Source: Blepharisma stoltei
Lineage: Eukaryota; Ciliophora; Heterotrichea; Heterotrichida; Blepharismidae
DNA: 64,000 nt
Direction of reading: 5' to 3'
Assembly: GCA_914767885.1 (NCBI GenBank)
Contig: CAJZBQ010000004.1
Coordinates: 1,279,001 to 1,343,000 of the forward strand
Shown: one piece after another, positions 10,033 to 20,079 of the stretch
Numbering within the stretch: the first letter of the stretch is position 1
How the letters are laid out: each line of letters opens with the position of its first letter
Position numbers and translations under genes: made by a program
Notes under the pieces: generated by a model
The model's input: only the letters and a program-made list of their open reading frames with translations
The model's database searches: none
What the model was told of the DNA's origin: nothing

Positions 10033-11062
10033 CACCCTTTATTAAATTAAACGGTTATTTTGACCATAAGATTAAGATTAAGATTACGCTGGGTATTTAA
10101 GGTCCCTACTACGTCCGAGGTCGCATGCCACGGTTTCCCGTGTGGTGACAGAGCGTTCACCAAGCCCGGGCCGAAACCCCCGGTTTCTCGGTAGAGGCAT
10201 TGTCAAGGGCCGTCTCATACCGGCTTTGCTGACCACCTCCATTTCCAACTTGGATCGTCGCCTAAGTTTACGCCAACTCCGCTTCGTCGTCCGCCAGATC
10301 TGCCCATTGAAGGGCACCTTTTCAACTGGAGAGACCCCCGTTTTGGTGTCTAACTCGCCTCCCCTCTTTTCCGGTCATCCCGAGAAAGAACTCAACAGCT
10401 TTCGCCATTCGGGGCGAGCCACTAAAGCAGCTTAGGCAGGTAATTCACCCTGCCTCATTTCGGGCACTCACTGGGCTGAGCGCTGCTGGCAAAAAGAAGT
10501 CACGAATAACTGCCCATGGGTCTGGTCGCAAAAACAGGGGCTCTCGCGCTTAGGCCTCTCGCTTCGAGGTCCCAGACGTTGTTGGGCTAATTCCTGGCTC
10601 CAAAAACCATGCCCGGATATACATGGGTAACCACCACTGAGAGGGTGGGTCGGTCGCCATACGCCATTTTATGTATATGGTTATTTTGACCATAAGGGGT
10701 AAAAACACTAGCCGCTGCCAATCTTGATTCAAAAATGTTGCCATTTTGGATTTTCGACCTAAACTGCCTGTCTAAGGGATCAGCTCCCTAGAGCAGAGCG
10801 ACCGCCTGTAGATTGCCCCGATGGTGTTGATGAGAAAGATTATTTTGTAGGTAAAAAACTGTCTAGTCCATTTGGTAGTGACAGGAAAAATTTTCTGGAT
10901 AGAAGAAACCTCCTTCTTCCGCAAGGCATCCTCAAGCCTAAAGGCCTACTTCAAAAAGCGACAGAGGTCCTATTTTCAGCTTCATGAGGATGGGTCCTGC
11001 TTGCTCTGCCTCGAGTCCAATTTCCTTTCAACCTCACCATTTTATTTTTTCACTCTTTATTA
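10033..11062 (-). mobile_element. SINE S4 (S2 family), disrupted by SINE S5
   Basis: Flanked by CACCCTTTATTA (10033-10044) and CACTCTTTATTA (11051-11062), 11 of 12 identical. The right part, 10697-11050, shares several blocks with S2. The left part is only 10045-10070 before S5 begins. Intergenic, so removal is not tested by a frame. Confidence 0.6.
10053..10696 (-). mobile_element. SINE-like retroposon S5, nested in S4
   Basis: Body 10071-10678 with a perfect 18-bp duplication GGTTATTTTGACCATAAG. Minus-strand head AAAATGGCGTATGGCGACCG; tail GCGTAATCTTAATCTTAATC. By eye about 99 % identical to S7, so recently active. Base composition is far more GC-rich than the genome. One strand holds an open stretch, about 125 codons, rich in Arg/Trp (VSPVEKVPFNGQIWRTTKRS). 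Confidence 0.85.
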
Positions 11063-11133
11063 GGAATATGGCCGTTTATTTTGAAAATATTTTAAACATG
11101 CTAATTGGCGAAAATCATGAATTTTGGATATGC

Positions 11134-11664
11134 TAACTCCCCCCATCCTTGATCGAACGATTGACTGTAAAAATTCGTAAAAATTGGGGAAATTAACCCC
11201 CATCCTTGATCGAACGATTTTCATATCATGACAATTTTTATATATATAAAAATATATTATTTATCAAAAGCTTGGGAAGATGTACATAATGAAGTTGTTT
11301 TCAGAGCTTTGAGACGACAGAAAGCTGCGGAATCAACCATTCGAAGTGATTTAGTTATCAGCATAGGCTTAAAAACTCAATAATCTAATAAAATAGAGAT
11401 TCTTTCAAAATTTTAATACAGTTTAAAGGGATAACTAATAAATCAAAATATTAAAAATTGGTATTTTATGAAATTCATTAAATTTTTTTGCTGTAAAAAT
11501 AATTATTAAATACTCTTAACCCTCTTATTTAAAAGTAAATAAAAAACAATATATATATATTTTTTATTTTTTTTATATAAAATTTTTTTCCCAAAAAATT
11601 TTTTTTTAACCCCCATCCTTGATCGAACGATGGCGAGTCGTTCGATCAAGGATGGGGGGGGGAG
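11134..11664. mobile_element. MITE family 2, 531 bp
   Basis: Ends TAACTCCCCCCATCCTTGAT and ATCAAGGATGGGGGGGGAGTAA; each has a second copy of the CCCCATCCTTGATCGAACGA motif just inside. The core is AT-rich, with a less AT-rich patch at 11265-11370 that shows no ORF. It lies just downstream of the SAM-domain gene. Confidence 0.85.
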
Positions 11665-11710
11665 TAAAGGATATTTGGTTTTGGTAAATTTAGTTATTAT
11701 ATATTTATGG

Positions 11711-12868
11711 TTAACAAAAATTACTAGAAGATCCTGAGCTTCGTCTTGAGTGGTCTTTTCTCTCCCCAAAACGAATTTGTCCTCTTTGTGCTAGGATTGC
11801 AATCGACCTTTGGCTTTCCTCAATCGCCCTCAGCATCATATTTTGCTTTTCTCCCATTTCTCTAACCAAAGAAGCTAATGATTCATAATTCATAGACTGA
11901 GTCGAATCTATTGTACTTTCATAACTCATCCTTGACGGTGGCCTATTTTTCCCCTCATTTTGCTTACTTAGCCTATTGTGTAAATTTTTTTCTGCCCATT
12001 TTTTAGAAAAATATATTAAAAATTAATATAAAAAATGAATTTTAATTAAAATAAAATCTGCTTACTATTATCATAGAAGATCAGTTAGTAATCTGTGAAA
12101 TAAAAATATCGACTTCATCTTTTAACTGAAGCCTTTGAGGTGTTGGAGGTCTTCCACTGTTAATTTTTGCCTGTGTACAGTCTGTATCATTTTTTAATGC
12201 ATTTAAAATTCGATTCCTTGGGCCAATTGGTATATTAAGGTCTATTAGATCTTCTTTGGACAGCAATGGTAAATTTTCTATCGTAATTTCATTGTCATTG
12301 AATACAGAAATATATTCTTCTAAACCCAAGTTTTTTAAAAAATTATCAACGGATTTGTAGCCTTCATTAATTTCGTGAGTTTTAATGGGATTTTCAAAAT
12401 AATTGTCTGAAATGTTTTCTTTTGAGCTGCTTGGCCTATTTCTTGTGCATTTACTTGAGGTTGGCTTATTTTTGGACAATACAGAATTTGCTAACTCCCC
12501 TCCGTGAGCGAACAAAAAAAATTTTGTTTGCTTATAGAGGGGTTAAATTTTTTTTTTAAATTTATGTTTTAAAATGCAAGCTGTTTAAAATTAGCTAGAA
12601 TTAGCTACTGATTTCAATATAATAATTATCACTTATATATCAAAATTGTTTTTCATAAAAATAAAAAAAATTTTGTTCAGAGTGTGGATTTTTCCAACGG
12701 CTTTGTTCGCTGACGGAGCTGGAGTAAGAAAAGGTTTGTGTTAGAAATGCGAGAAACGATGCTTTCAGCTCTTTCTTTCATTTGTATAAGTTTTGCTTCA
12801 TGAGGGGAAGTTGACAGCTGCCTATTTTCTAGTGGTCTCGATCTTGACCTGAGTCCGTTAAAAGACAT
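11711..12868 (-). CDS. SAM-domain protein
   Basis: 280 aa after removing a family-1 MITE (12492-12724) and an 82-bp IES (12004-12085). The N-terminus is basic and disordered (MSFNGLRSRSRPLENRQLST). The centre holds a sterile alpha motif domain: VDNFLKNLGLEEYISVFNDN, EITIENLPLLSKEDLIDLNI, PIGPRNRILNAL, with the family's LG-L-xY and L-GxRxKIL pattern. The C-terminus is helical (SLASLVREMGEKQNMMLRAI) and basic. SAM domains usually mediate homo- or hetero-oligomers; the partner is unknown. TAA at 11711-11713. Confidence 0.8.
12004..12085. other. Short TA-bounded IES, 82 bp
   Basis: Minus-strand flanks ACTAAC and TCTAAA; excision gives SQITKKWAEKNLHN with the SAM-domain gene in frame. Confidence 0.65.
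12492..12724. mobile_element. MITE family 1, short diverged copy
   Basis: 233 bp, ends TAACTCCCCTCCGTGAGCGA and GACGGAGCTGGAGTAA. Excision at TA joins NTNLFL to ANSVLSKN in the SAM-domain gene. Confidence 0.85.
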
Positions 12869-13360
12869 ATAAATAATGTTATGATAAAATCAAATAAAAC
12901 AGAAAAAGATTTTTAAATAAGATTATTTAGCCAGCATAAAATAAAAATATATTAATTCAAAGTTCTAATATATTAAATTGCAAAAACAGATATAATCTTT
13001 TCAAGCAATTGCTAGATATCTCTAAATTTTATATTTAGATTAAAAATTTACTGTCCCACTTTAAATGCAACAAAAAATTCTGTTTCAATTTAGAGCTTTA
13101 TTAATTTTTTCTTAAAACAAATTATAAAAATTAAAAAAATATAAAAAAATAGATCAATACTAATTTTAAATAAAAAATAGTTATTTTATCGTTCAAATCT
13201 TCCTATTGAAAAACAAATTTGTTCCAATTTTTTAAAGGAGATAAATACCCAAAAAAAGTAAATTTTAGATTATTTGCTCTAATTTTAATGGGGAGTTAGT
13301 AATCTTAAGGAAATTCTTTATGAAAAAATTATAGCTAAATAGCAAGAGATTTTATATTTT

Positions 13361-13630
13361 ATTCTCACCCCCCCATCTGTGAGAGGAGAAAACCATTAGA
13401 AATTCAGTATTTTTATGTAAAAAACTGCTTATGAGATGTTTTTAACAAAATTTTTTTTCGAAAAATATTTTGATATATAAGTGATAATATTATAATGAAA
13501 TCTTTAGTTGAAATTAGAAAGAATGCATTTTAAAAATTAAGTACTTCAGAATTGTTTTAAATTTCAAAAAAAAATTTACTATAAATTTATATAAAAAATC
13601 CCACTTCATGAGCACTCAATGAGAGGGAGT
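13361..13630. mobile_element. MITE family 1, decayed intergenic copy
   Basis: Starts CTCACCCCCCCATCTGTGAG and ends ATGAGAGGGAGTTA. It retains the TTTTGATATATAAGTGATAA core segment seen in the copy at 1246. Surrounding spacer 12869-13876 also has an isolated ATGGGGAGTTAGT scrap near 13289; otherwise nothing. Confidence 0.65.
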
Positions 13631-13876
13631 TAAACTTTATTAGGCTTTGCTTTAATATGAAATATAATAAAATAAATATCACAGTTTTCAAGTATCTATT
13701 AAAATCACTCAAAGACTATAAAATTGCTATTAGTTTCTTAAAAAATCAAAAGCTGAAAAATCACTGGTCGACTAAAATTAATATCACAGAGCTCAAACGC
13801 CTTCATTATTTATATTCTTTTTATATCAAAGCTAATTTTTAAGGCATCTCTATTTGTATTTATTAAGAATTAAAAT

Positions 13877-14506
13877 ATGTTGGGACGATTTTCAATGCCA
13901 ATTCTCAAGAGGTTCTATGTAAAGCCTCGTGAAGTCGCACGATTAACTCAAATGAAAATGATTTGGGAAATTCCTTCCCTCATAAACTTAAAACAGCATA
14001 AAGAATTCCTTCTCGCCAACGAGCATCAGCTGCCTCCTCATATCATTGCTTTCGATCTTGGCACAATCGCCTATCTAGACTGCCCAAGGGACGAGCATTG
14101 GCCTGAAATTGTGCAGCTGCTTAAGCGACACATAAAAACATTTGATAGAAACGTCGCCAACATGCTTGGACTTATAGGGAAATCTATGGGAGACCTTGAA
14201 GAGGCTAATGAAGAATTCTGGGAAATAATGGAAACCAAGCTTGTAAAAGAAAATTTAAGCAGATATTTGACTGAAGCAGACGCTGCTAATTTAATGCTTA
14301 GTTTGTATAAGGTTGGAAGAGGAAGTGATGAGCTGTGGCAAAGATTGGAAAATGAAGTTTCCATGCATTATTTAGCTTTGAAGCCTGAACTGCTTAAAAC
14401 TGCGATTTTTGCACTGGAAGTATCGAGCAAGGGAAAGAAAGAGACCATTGAGAAACTTAAAGGATACTTGGACGAGTGTGAGCAGCAACTTCAAATAACA
14501 GCTTAA
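13877..14506 (+). CDS. Helical protein, probably mitochondrial
   Basis: 209 aa, uninterrupted. The start MLGRFSMPILKRFYVKPREV has the arginine-rich, acid-free look of a mitochondrial targeting peptide. The remainder is regular amphipathic helix (EIVQLLKRHIKTFDRNVANM, AANLMLSLYKVGRGSDELWQ), reminiscent of FASTK/RAP-like or other alpha-solenoid organellar RNA proteins, but no diagnostic motif is visible. The family is therefore left open. Confidence 0.7.
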   Translation: MLGRFSMPILKRFYVKPREVARLTQMKMIWEIPSLINLKQHKEFLLANEHQLPPHIIAFDLGTIAYLDCPRDEHWPEIVQLLKRHIKTFDRNVANMLGLIGKSMGDLEEANEEFWEIMETKLVKENLSRYLTEADAANLMLSLYKVGRGSDELWQRLENEVSMHYLALKPELLKTAIFALEVSSKGKKETIEKLKGYLDECEQQLQITA

Positions 14507-15104
14507 TATACCTAGATTTGGTATTAATTTTAGTCTGAATTGTTATAAATTGATATAAATCAAATAGATAATGAAAATTCAAATAAACTTACTTCCTAAA
14601 AACTATTATCTAATAATATTTTTATTAAATGATTTTATATGATTTTTGCAAGTGCTTATTTATTAAATAGAAAATATTATTTTTAATTTTCTAAAAATAA
14701 TAAATAATTATTTTGGAAAAATTTCCAGGTTTGGCTTATTTTAAATAGAGAATTTAATAGATTTTCCTTGTGCATTATATGTATCTGCAGATAAATAAAT
14801 TTATATAAAGGATGTTGTCCTTGCTTAATTAAGATAAAAACCTTGTGACCTTATAAATTTTATATCTATATCCTATAAAAATTAGAATGGCATATTTTTG
14901 ATACCCTGCTTTAGATTGATTAAAAATTATTTTTCTTAAAATTTATGCCAGAAATCTTTTTTAAACAAATAATCAAACACCTTCAAGCATCAAGATTCAC
15001 TTAATCATTGAATATTTTAATTAATTTATTTTTATATAAAATTTATTGATATTTTGTTCTGATGATCTTATTAAAGTTCTGATAAATAGTTTTATACAAA
15101 AATT
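14507..15104. other. AT-rich spacer
   Basis: No gene, repeat or element recognised. Confidence 0.5.
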
Positions 15105-15173
15105 TGCCCACAGAAGGACTTGAACCATCATACCCTACCAAATGCAGGTGCTCTACCATTGAGCTATATGGGC
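15105..15173 (-). tRNA. tRNA-like gene with a shortened anticodon arm
   Basis: The minus strand folds as acceptor GCCCATA/TGTGGGC, D arm GCTC-AATGGTA-GAGC with the usual A box, and T arm GATGG-TTCAAGT-CCTTC with one mismatch. Only 19 nt lie between the D and T arms (22 or more is normal) and no clean 5-bp anticodon stem with a 7-nt loop forms. Readings as Pro(UGG) or Gln(UUG) are both weak. Either a tRNA pseudogene or an odd tRNA; 69 nt long without CCA. Confidence 0.55.
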
Positions 15174-15311
15174 TATAAACCATTTTTTTTCCAAATATAA
15201 AAACACTGCATATTTCTCAAAAAATTACCAAAATTATTTTGTGCAGTTTTCTATGGCTATAACTCTTTAATTACATATAAAATCATAAAAAAGTCTTTAA
15301 ACCAATTTTAT

Positions 15312-15605
15312 CTAAACATATTTAGTCTGAAAATTATCAGGATTTGCTATTTTATTCTTGAGTAGTGATATTTCTTCTTCCAGGATTTTTTTGTTTGCTA
15401 GCTCTCTTTCAAGTTCAATTTTATAGTAATTTTCGTCTTTTGACTCAACTGTCAAAGGCTCATGATCTTCTTCTCCCTGCTTTAACCTTTGATAATGAAG
15501 TTCTGTCAGTTTGTGCTTTTTATATTCCACGTATCGCCCATAAGCAAACCCACCAAGGGCTGAGAAAATCCAAATAAGAACCCATAAAAGGACTGCAAAT
15601 TCCAT
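15312..15605 (-). CDS. Small membrane-anchored coiled-coil protein
   Basis: 97 aa. N-terminal hydrophobic segment MEFAVLLWVLIWIFSALGGF acts as signal anchor, followed by YGRYVEYKKHK and a charged C-terminal coiled coil (KIELERELANKKILEEEISL). Family not recognised; uninterrupted. Confidence 0.6.
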   Translation of the reverse strand: MEFAVLLWVLIWIFSALGGFAYGRYVEYKKHKLTELHYQRLKQGEEDHEPLTVESKDENYYKIELERELANKKILEEEISLLKNKIANPDNFQTKYV

Positions 15606-16543
15606 TATCTGTAATTATATAATTTACTTATCAGCCATTAATAAGTCCATTTTTTTTGAATTTCGGCGACAGTATTAATATATTCAAAAACAATAAGATA
15701 ATTTAAATTGCTAGGATTTAAGCAGAAGTTTTGATATAATTGTGAGGCTTATAATATCTCTTTGTATAAATAAAATAAATTATTATTGGAATTGTGAATG
15801 TAAGTGATTATTTGAATGTAAAAAGTAAAAGATAGTTAAGGCTACAGAAATAGATTGAATTTAGAATTTTATGCGAAATATTGGAATCAGTTATTTAAAC
15901 ATAAACGCCATTTTTACTTTTAAATCATTCTGATATAACATCAAATCTTTATTAATTATAGAGGATCAAAATTATATAATATTCATATAAGAATTTTTAA
16001 AATTTAAGATAAAAGGCATAATACCAAATAATTAATTAAATATTAAAAAATTATTCTATATTCGTTTTAAATAAATTTTTTAGAAAAACAAATTTAATTT
16101 GTCTTAACTGCAAAATTTGTATTCTTTAATCTTATAAAAATCACCTATAATATTTTCCAATATCCACTATTGAATTAATAAAATTCCATATTATTTTTTA
16201 CTGCTTTTTTTATTTTAATAAAACACGTTTAACTTACCCAGGCTCCATGCCAATCCTCTATACTCTTTGATTCTCAGCGATAACTTACCAAATTTTTTAA
16301 GTCACTGTTACTCAAAAATCTTAAATTTTCTAAAAAAGCCCAACCATATTTCCCATTGATATCAAAAAATAATCAAAAATCATAACTAAATTACTCACAT
16401 ATATTATCAAAAATCCATAAATCTTATATTTTTTCTCTCACAACCCCCTTCATTAATCTTTAAACCCCACTATCTTTCTCCCAACCTTGATTTTTCCAGA
16501 TTTCTTCTAACGAATTCTGAACTGATTTCAAAGTAATAAATAA
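15606..16543. other. AT-rich intergenic region
   Basis: No gene or element recognised. The last 200 bp before the ATG at 16544 become pyrimidine-rich, as upstream of several genes here. Confidence 0.45.
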
Positions 16544-17329
16544 ATGGAAGCTTCATATTCAAGTCAACGAAAGCAAAAATCAATTATATCTTTAACCCAA
16601 AGTGAAGAGCATACAGGGAGCACCCAGGCTTCTCACCCTTCCCTCCTAATTCAAAAAAGCTCAAACTATGTCGGACTTTCTGCAACTCCTGGCAGGATTT
16701 CTAAATTTCAGTCCTTCAATACCGATCCACTGTACAGGTTCCCAACGTCTTCAGCCTCAAAAGACGACGCCACCGTCATTTTAGACAGAAATGAATTTAT
16801 TTCAGCAGACCTCGTCAACCTAAAGGCTACTTTAATTTTCCTTCATGAAAAAAGCCCATTTAGGCGAGGAAACGCCAAAGACGTCGTCAATCCTTTGGAC
16901 ACCTCCCAAAGCTCAGTACACGGCGTCCCTAAAAACTCTATTAACCTAGGCAGCACCTATTCACAAGCCCTTATGAGTCGAGCTTCGTTACAAAGTGACG
17001 TTGAGCCTTTTAATTTGGCTGAAGAAATGGCTAAAGACCAAGACACATTTTCGATGGAATCTTCTTTTCGGTCCTCAGTCGCTATGAGTGACATCCCAGA
17101 CAAGCCTGATATTTCTATAAATTCTAAAAATCTTATACTACAAATACAAAGAGATTTTCAATGCAAGCAAGAAGACGAACTACACTTGCACTCGATCACA
17201 CCTGCAAGCTCACTCGCAAATTCTGATGAAAGCGGGGAACTAACCCCGATCAGCTTAAGAAGCAGTAGGCCTATTTTTGATACAAAAAGCAGCATTTCGT
17301 CTAATAATCAAGATGAATTTTTATATTAA
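16544..17329 (+). CDS. Disordered Ser-rich protein, possibly the N-terminus of the next gene
   Basis: 261 codons from ATG to TAA, low complexity and serine-rich (SFRSSVAMSDIPDKPDISIN), no domain recognised. If a TA-bounded block at 17322-17712 is removed, EFL joins ELSMIEWEEK and the frame continues into the RCC1 gene, giving about 803 aa. The block contains a scrap of MITE family 2, which favours the idea but does not prove it; a one-in-three frame match is weak evidence. Otherwise this is a separate gene ending DEFLY. Confidence 0.55.
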   Translation: MEASYSSQRKQKSIISLTQSEEHTGSTQASHPSLLIQKSSNYVGLSATPGRISKFQSFNTDPLYRFPTSSASKDDATVILDRNEFISADLVNLKATLIFLHEKSPFRRGNAKDVVNPLDTSQSSVHGVPKNSINLGSTYSQALMSRASLQSDVEPFNLAEEMAKDQDTFSMESSFRSSVAMSDIPDKPDISINSKNLILQIQRDFQCKQEDELHLHSITPASSLANSDESGELTPISLRSSRPIFDTKSSISSNNQDEFLY

Positions 17330-17712
17330 AGTATAGAGATTAGCAGCTTTATCAGGAATTATAATAAAATGTGGATGATTTACTTCCCCATCCTTGATTG
17401 AACCGATTGCCATAGTTCGATCAAGATAAGTTTTTTAAAAAAAAAAGCTGGAAAATAAATCTTTAAATAAAATTTTGCACTAGCCACAAGATATAGAGTA
17501 TATAATATATTAGCATCGAGTATTAGAATTGCGAAAGAGACTCTAAAATTCATGACTATCAAGTTAATTAGATTTGAGACGGTTCAGAATGGTTTTTTAT
17601 TTTTTACTATGTAAATTTCTCAATATATCGTAGGTAATTTTTCAATTTTGAATGGCATCAGTTAATTAAAGTTGGAAAGTTAGGGAAATAGGGATATTTA
17701 ATTCCACAAACT
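17322..17712. mobile_element. Possible IES carrying a MITE family 2 fragment
   Basis: Family-2 terminus TTACTTCCCCATCCTTGATT near 17380 and an inverted TTCGATCAAGATAAG near 17417, within an AT-rich stretch. Proposed TA junctions TTTTTA/ACTTAG keep the frame of the two adjacent ORFs. No complete terminal inverted repeat at the proposed edges. Confidence 0.35.
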
Positions 17713-17723
17713 TAGAATTAAGC

Positions 17724-19486
17724 ATGATTGAATGGGAAGAGAAAAGAAAAAGCCGAAATAAAACAATTAATGAAGAAGAAGAAATTGCCAGCTCAGATGA
17801 AGCTTATATTACAGATTTTAAAACTGAAGCTAGCTGCATTGCTGAGCTGGTCCCTGAGCAGGAAGATGAAAACAGCATGTTTCTATTTAAAAGTATTGAA
17901 GCTTTAAAAAAAGCAAAACTCGCAAGATTTTCAGTCGCCGAAAGCGAAATAAGCTCACCGCCTGAAGATGAAGGGTCGATCAGAATAAGTGCTGCTAATC
18001 GGCTATTTTTAAACGGCCAAACTGCAAGTAAAGCCAAAATGGGGACAGTTTATGATTCTCCACTACAATTCAGACAGCTGCAGCCTAAAATTTTGACTGA
18101 CTCTATGTCATTTGCTATGAGCACTTTTCCGGAATCTCAACGAACAGTTATTAATGCCCCTGATATGAATTCGCCACTTATAAGAAAGCTAGTTATATGT
18201 GAAGAAAACCCTAATACCACCACAGAAATAAAAAATAATAAAGAAATACTCCTGTTTTCTTAAATAAACAATAATTAATTTTTTTTTAAAATAAATAAAT
18301 ATGCAGTTAATTTCGATTAATTCCTGTCACAATCCAATTTTCTTTTGCTGCTTGTGGATATAATACAGTCCCTATATTAGAATTTTCGAAATCTGAAGGA
18401 AAAAGCAAAGGTGTTATTTTATATGACGATAATAAGCAGCTTTTAAACAGTATTTTTCCGACAAAAATATTAAGAGAGCTAAGCCATAACCCTGTAAAAT
18501 TGGTGTCCTGTGGCTTTGAACATTGTGCAGCTGTCACAAGTGATGGAAAAGTTCTAACTTGGGGCTATGGCTCTTCAGGATGCCTAGGGCATGGAGATAC
18601 AAATACTTATGTGACGCCTACACTGATTAATTCATTATTCCAAGAAATCATTGTCTATCTTGAATGTGGTGGCTATCACAATGCAGCTATCACAGAAGAT
18701 GGCGATGTTTGGGTATGGGGAAGGAAATTTATAAAATTTTTAGCCTTATTTAATTAAAATTCATATAAAAAAATGTAAAAAATATGGGGAAGAAATGATG
18801 TCCATCAGCTAGGCATAAATTTCTCAAAAACACCCAAAGATGAGATCGGGCATGTCGCTTTGCGGCCTATTAAGTTAAAATCCCTCAACGAATTCTGTAT
18901 AAAAGGAATCGCTTGTGGAGAAGCCCACACCCTTGCATTAGACTCTGACGGAGTCATCCACATTTTCGGCTGGGCTGAAGACGGACAATTAGGAATTTCC
19001 CCTTCAGAGCTTAAAGATGGCATGATGACTACAGAAATTAAAGAAATCCAATCAATTAAACAAAAAATCACAAAAGTCTCAGCCGGGTCTATTTTTTCTG
19101 CTTGTTTAACTGAGTCTGGAGAAGTTTATGTATGGGGAAATGGAGAACAAGGACAGCTGGGGCTTGGGAATAATATAAAAAGAGCTGATTTCCCTAGTGT
19201 CGTTGCTTCTTTGAAAAATGAAAATGCTATTGATTTAGTCTGTGGGGAAAGTCATGTTATATGTGCCACACAAAGTGGAAAAATTTATGGATGGGGACAA
19301 GGCATTGTTGGAGATTTTGGGAATGATAAATCGTTTCCAAGAGGGTCTGATATTATTTGCTCAGTTCCAAGGCTGCTGAGTGGAGTGGATATTGCGCATA
19401 GGTATATAATGAAGAAAAAGGTAAACACAATAGATGATTTGGCTGCGCAATTGACTGCAAAACTTTTGAAACTCCAACAGTCTTAG
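17724..19486 (+). CDS. RCC1-repeat protein
   Basis: Beta-propeller of RCC1 blades. After two IESs (18247-18317 and 18714-18782) it reads 540 aa. An acidic disordered N-terminus (about 175 aa) precedes repeats with the diagnostic pattern: VSCGFEHCAAVTSDGKVLTW, GYGSSGCLGHGD, CGGYHNAAITEDGDVWVWGR, CGEAHTLALDSDGVIHIFGW, VYVWGNGEQGQLGLGNN, VCGESHVICATQSGKIYGWG. Such propellers serve as Ran exchange factors or as scaffolds; which applies is not decidable here. The C-terminus is helical (IDDLAAQLTAKLLKLQQS). It may be fused to the preceding ORF. Confidence 0.8.
18247..18317. other. Short TA-bounded IES, 71 bp
   Basis: Left GAAATACTCC, right CGATTAATTCC. Excision gives KEIIPVTIQFSFAACGYN leading into the first RCC1 blade. 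Confidence 0.6.
18714..18782. other. Short IES, 69 bp, with 10-bp direct repeat
   Basis: TATGGGGAAG occurs at 18714 and again at 18783. Deleting one copy and the intervening DNA restores VWVWGRNDVHQLGINF, a continuous RCC1 blade. Confidence 0.8.
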
Positions 19487-20079
19487 TGTAAGTAATATTT
19501 TTTAAATTATCAATTTTTTATTTCTGAAATATAAAAGAGACTATATAGAAATGCAATGCTACAAAATTGCTTATAAAAAGTAAAAATAAATAAAAAAAGT
19601 GATATGAGGATTCAAAAATAAATTATTTGCACCTATTTTATGATAAATGCAATAAAAATTACAATTCTGATGATTTTTTAAAATATATGATAGAAGAAGC
19701 TACAGAGTAATAAAATAAATATTGCTTTCTCTAGTAATAAAATATTTAAGTCCTAAATTACGCATCTTTATGCTGATTGGAAATTAATAGTGATGACATA
19801 TTAAATTTTGCTCTTGTTTATTTAATACAAAAGTCCTAATCTATTTGATATATCCTAGGAATGATTTAGCTTGTTCTGAGAGTTTCTTGACCTCTGAAAT
19901 TAGTAATGAATAAATGGCGGTATTTCTTTTAATAAGAAATACTCCTAAATAGATCTAAACACGCTCCTATAGTATAAAAGAATTACTTTATTTTACATTC
20001 CCTTTATTTCTTTATAATTTTAATCTCTATGCCACAATTTCTGTTTTATGATCTATTTAATGCTTGCAATTCATAATAA
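19487..20079. other. AT-rich spacer upstream of VPS13
   Basis: Nothing recognised apart from general AT-richness. Confidence 0.5.

Noticed and set aside
10142-10435. Plus-strand ORF in SINE S5 (and its twin at 45437-45847)
   Set aside because: The frame differs between the two nearly identical copies through a single-base indel, and it lies antisense to the element's own direction.
13657-13842. 61-codon AT-rich ORF as a gene
   Set aside because: Composition (Lys, Ile, Asn, Leu) is what random AT-rich DNA gives; no motif, no extension with UGA as Trp.
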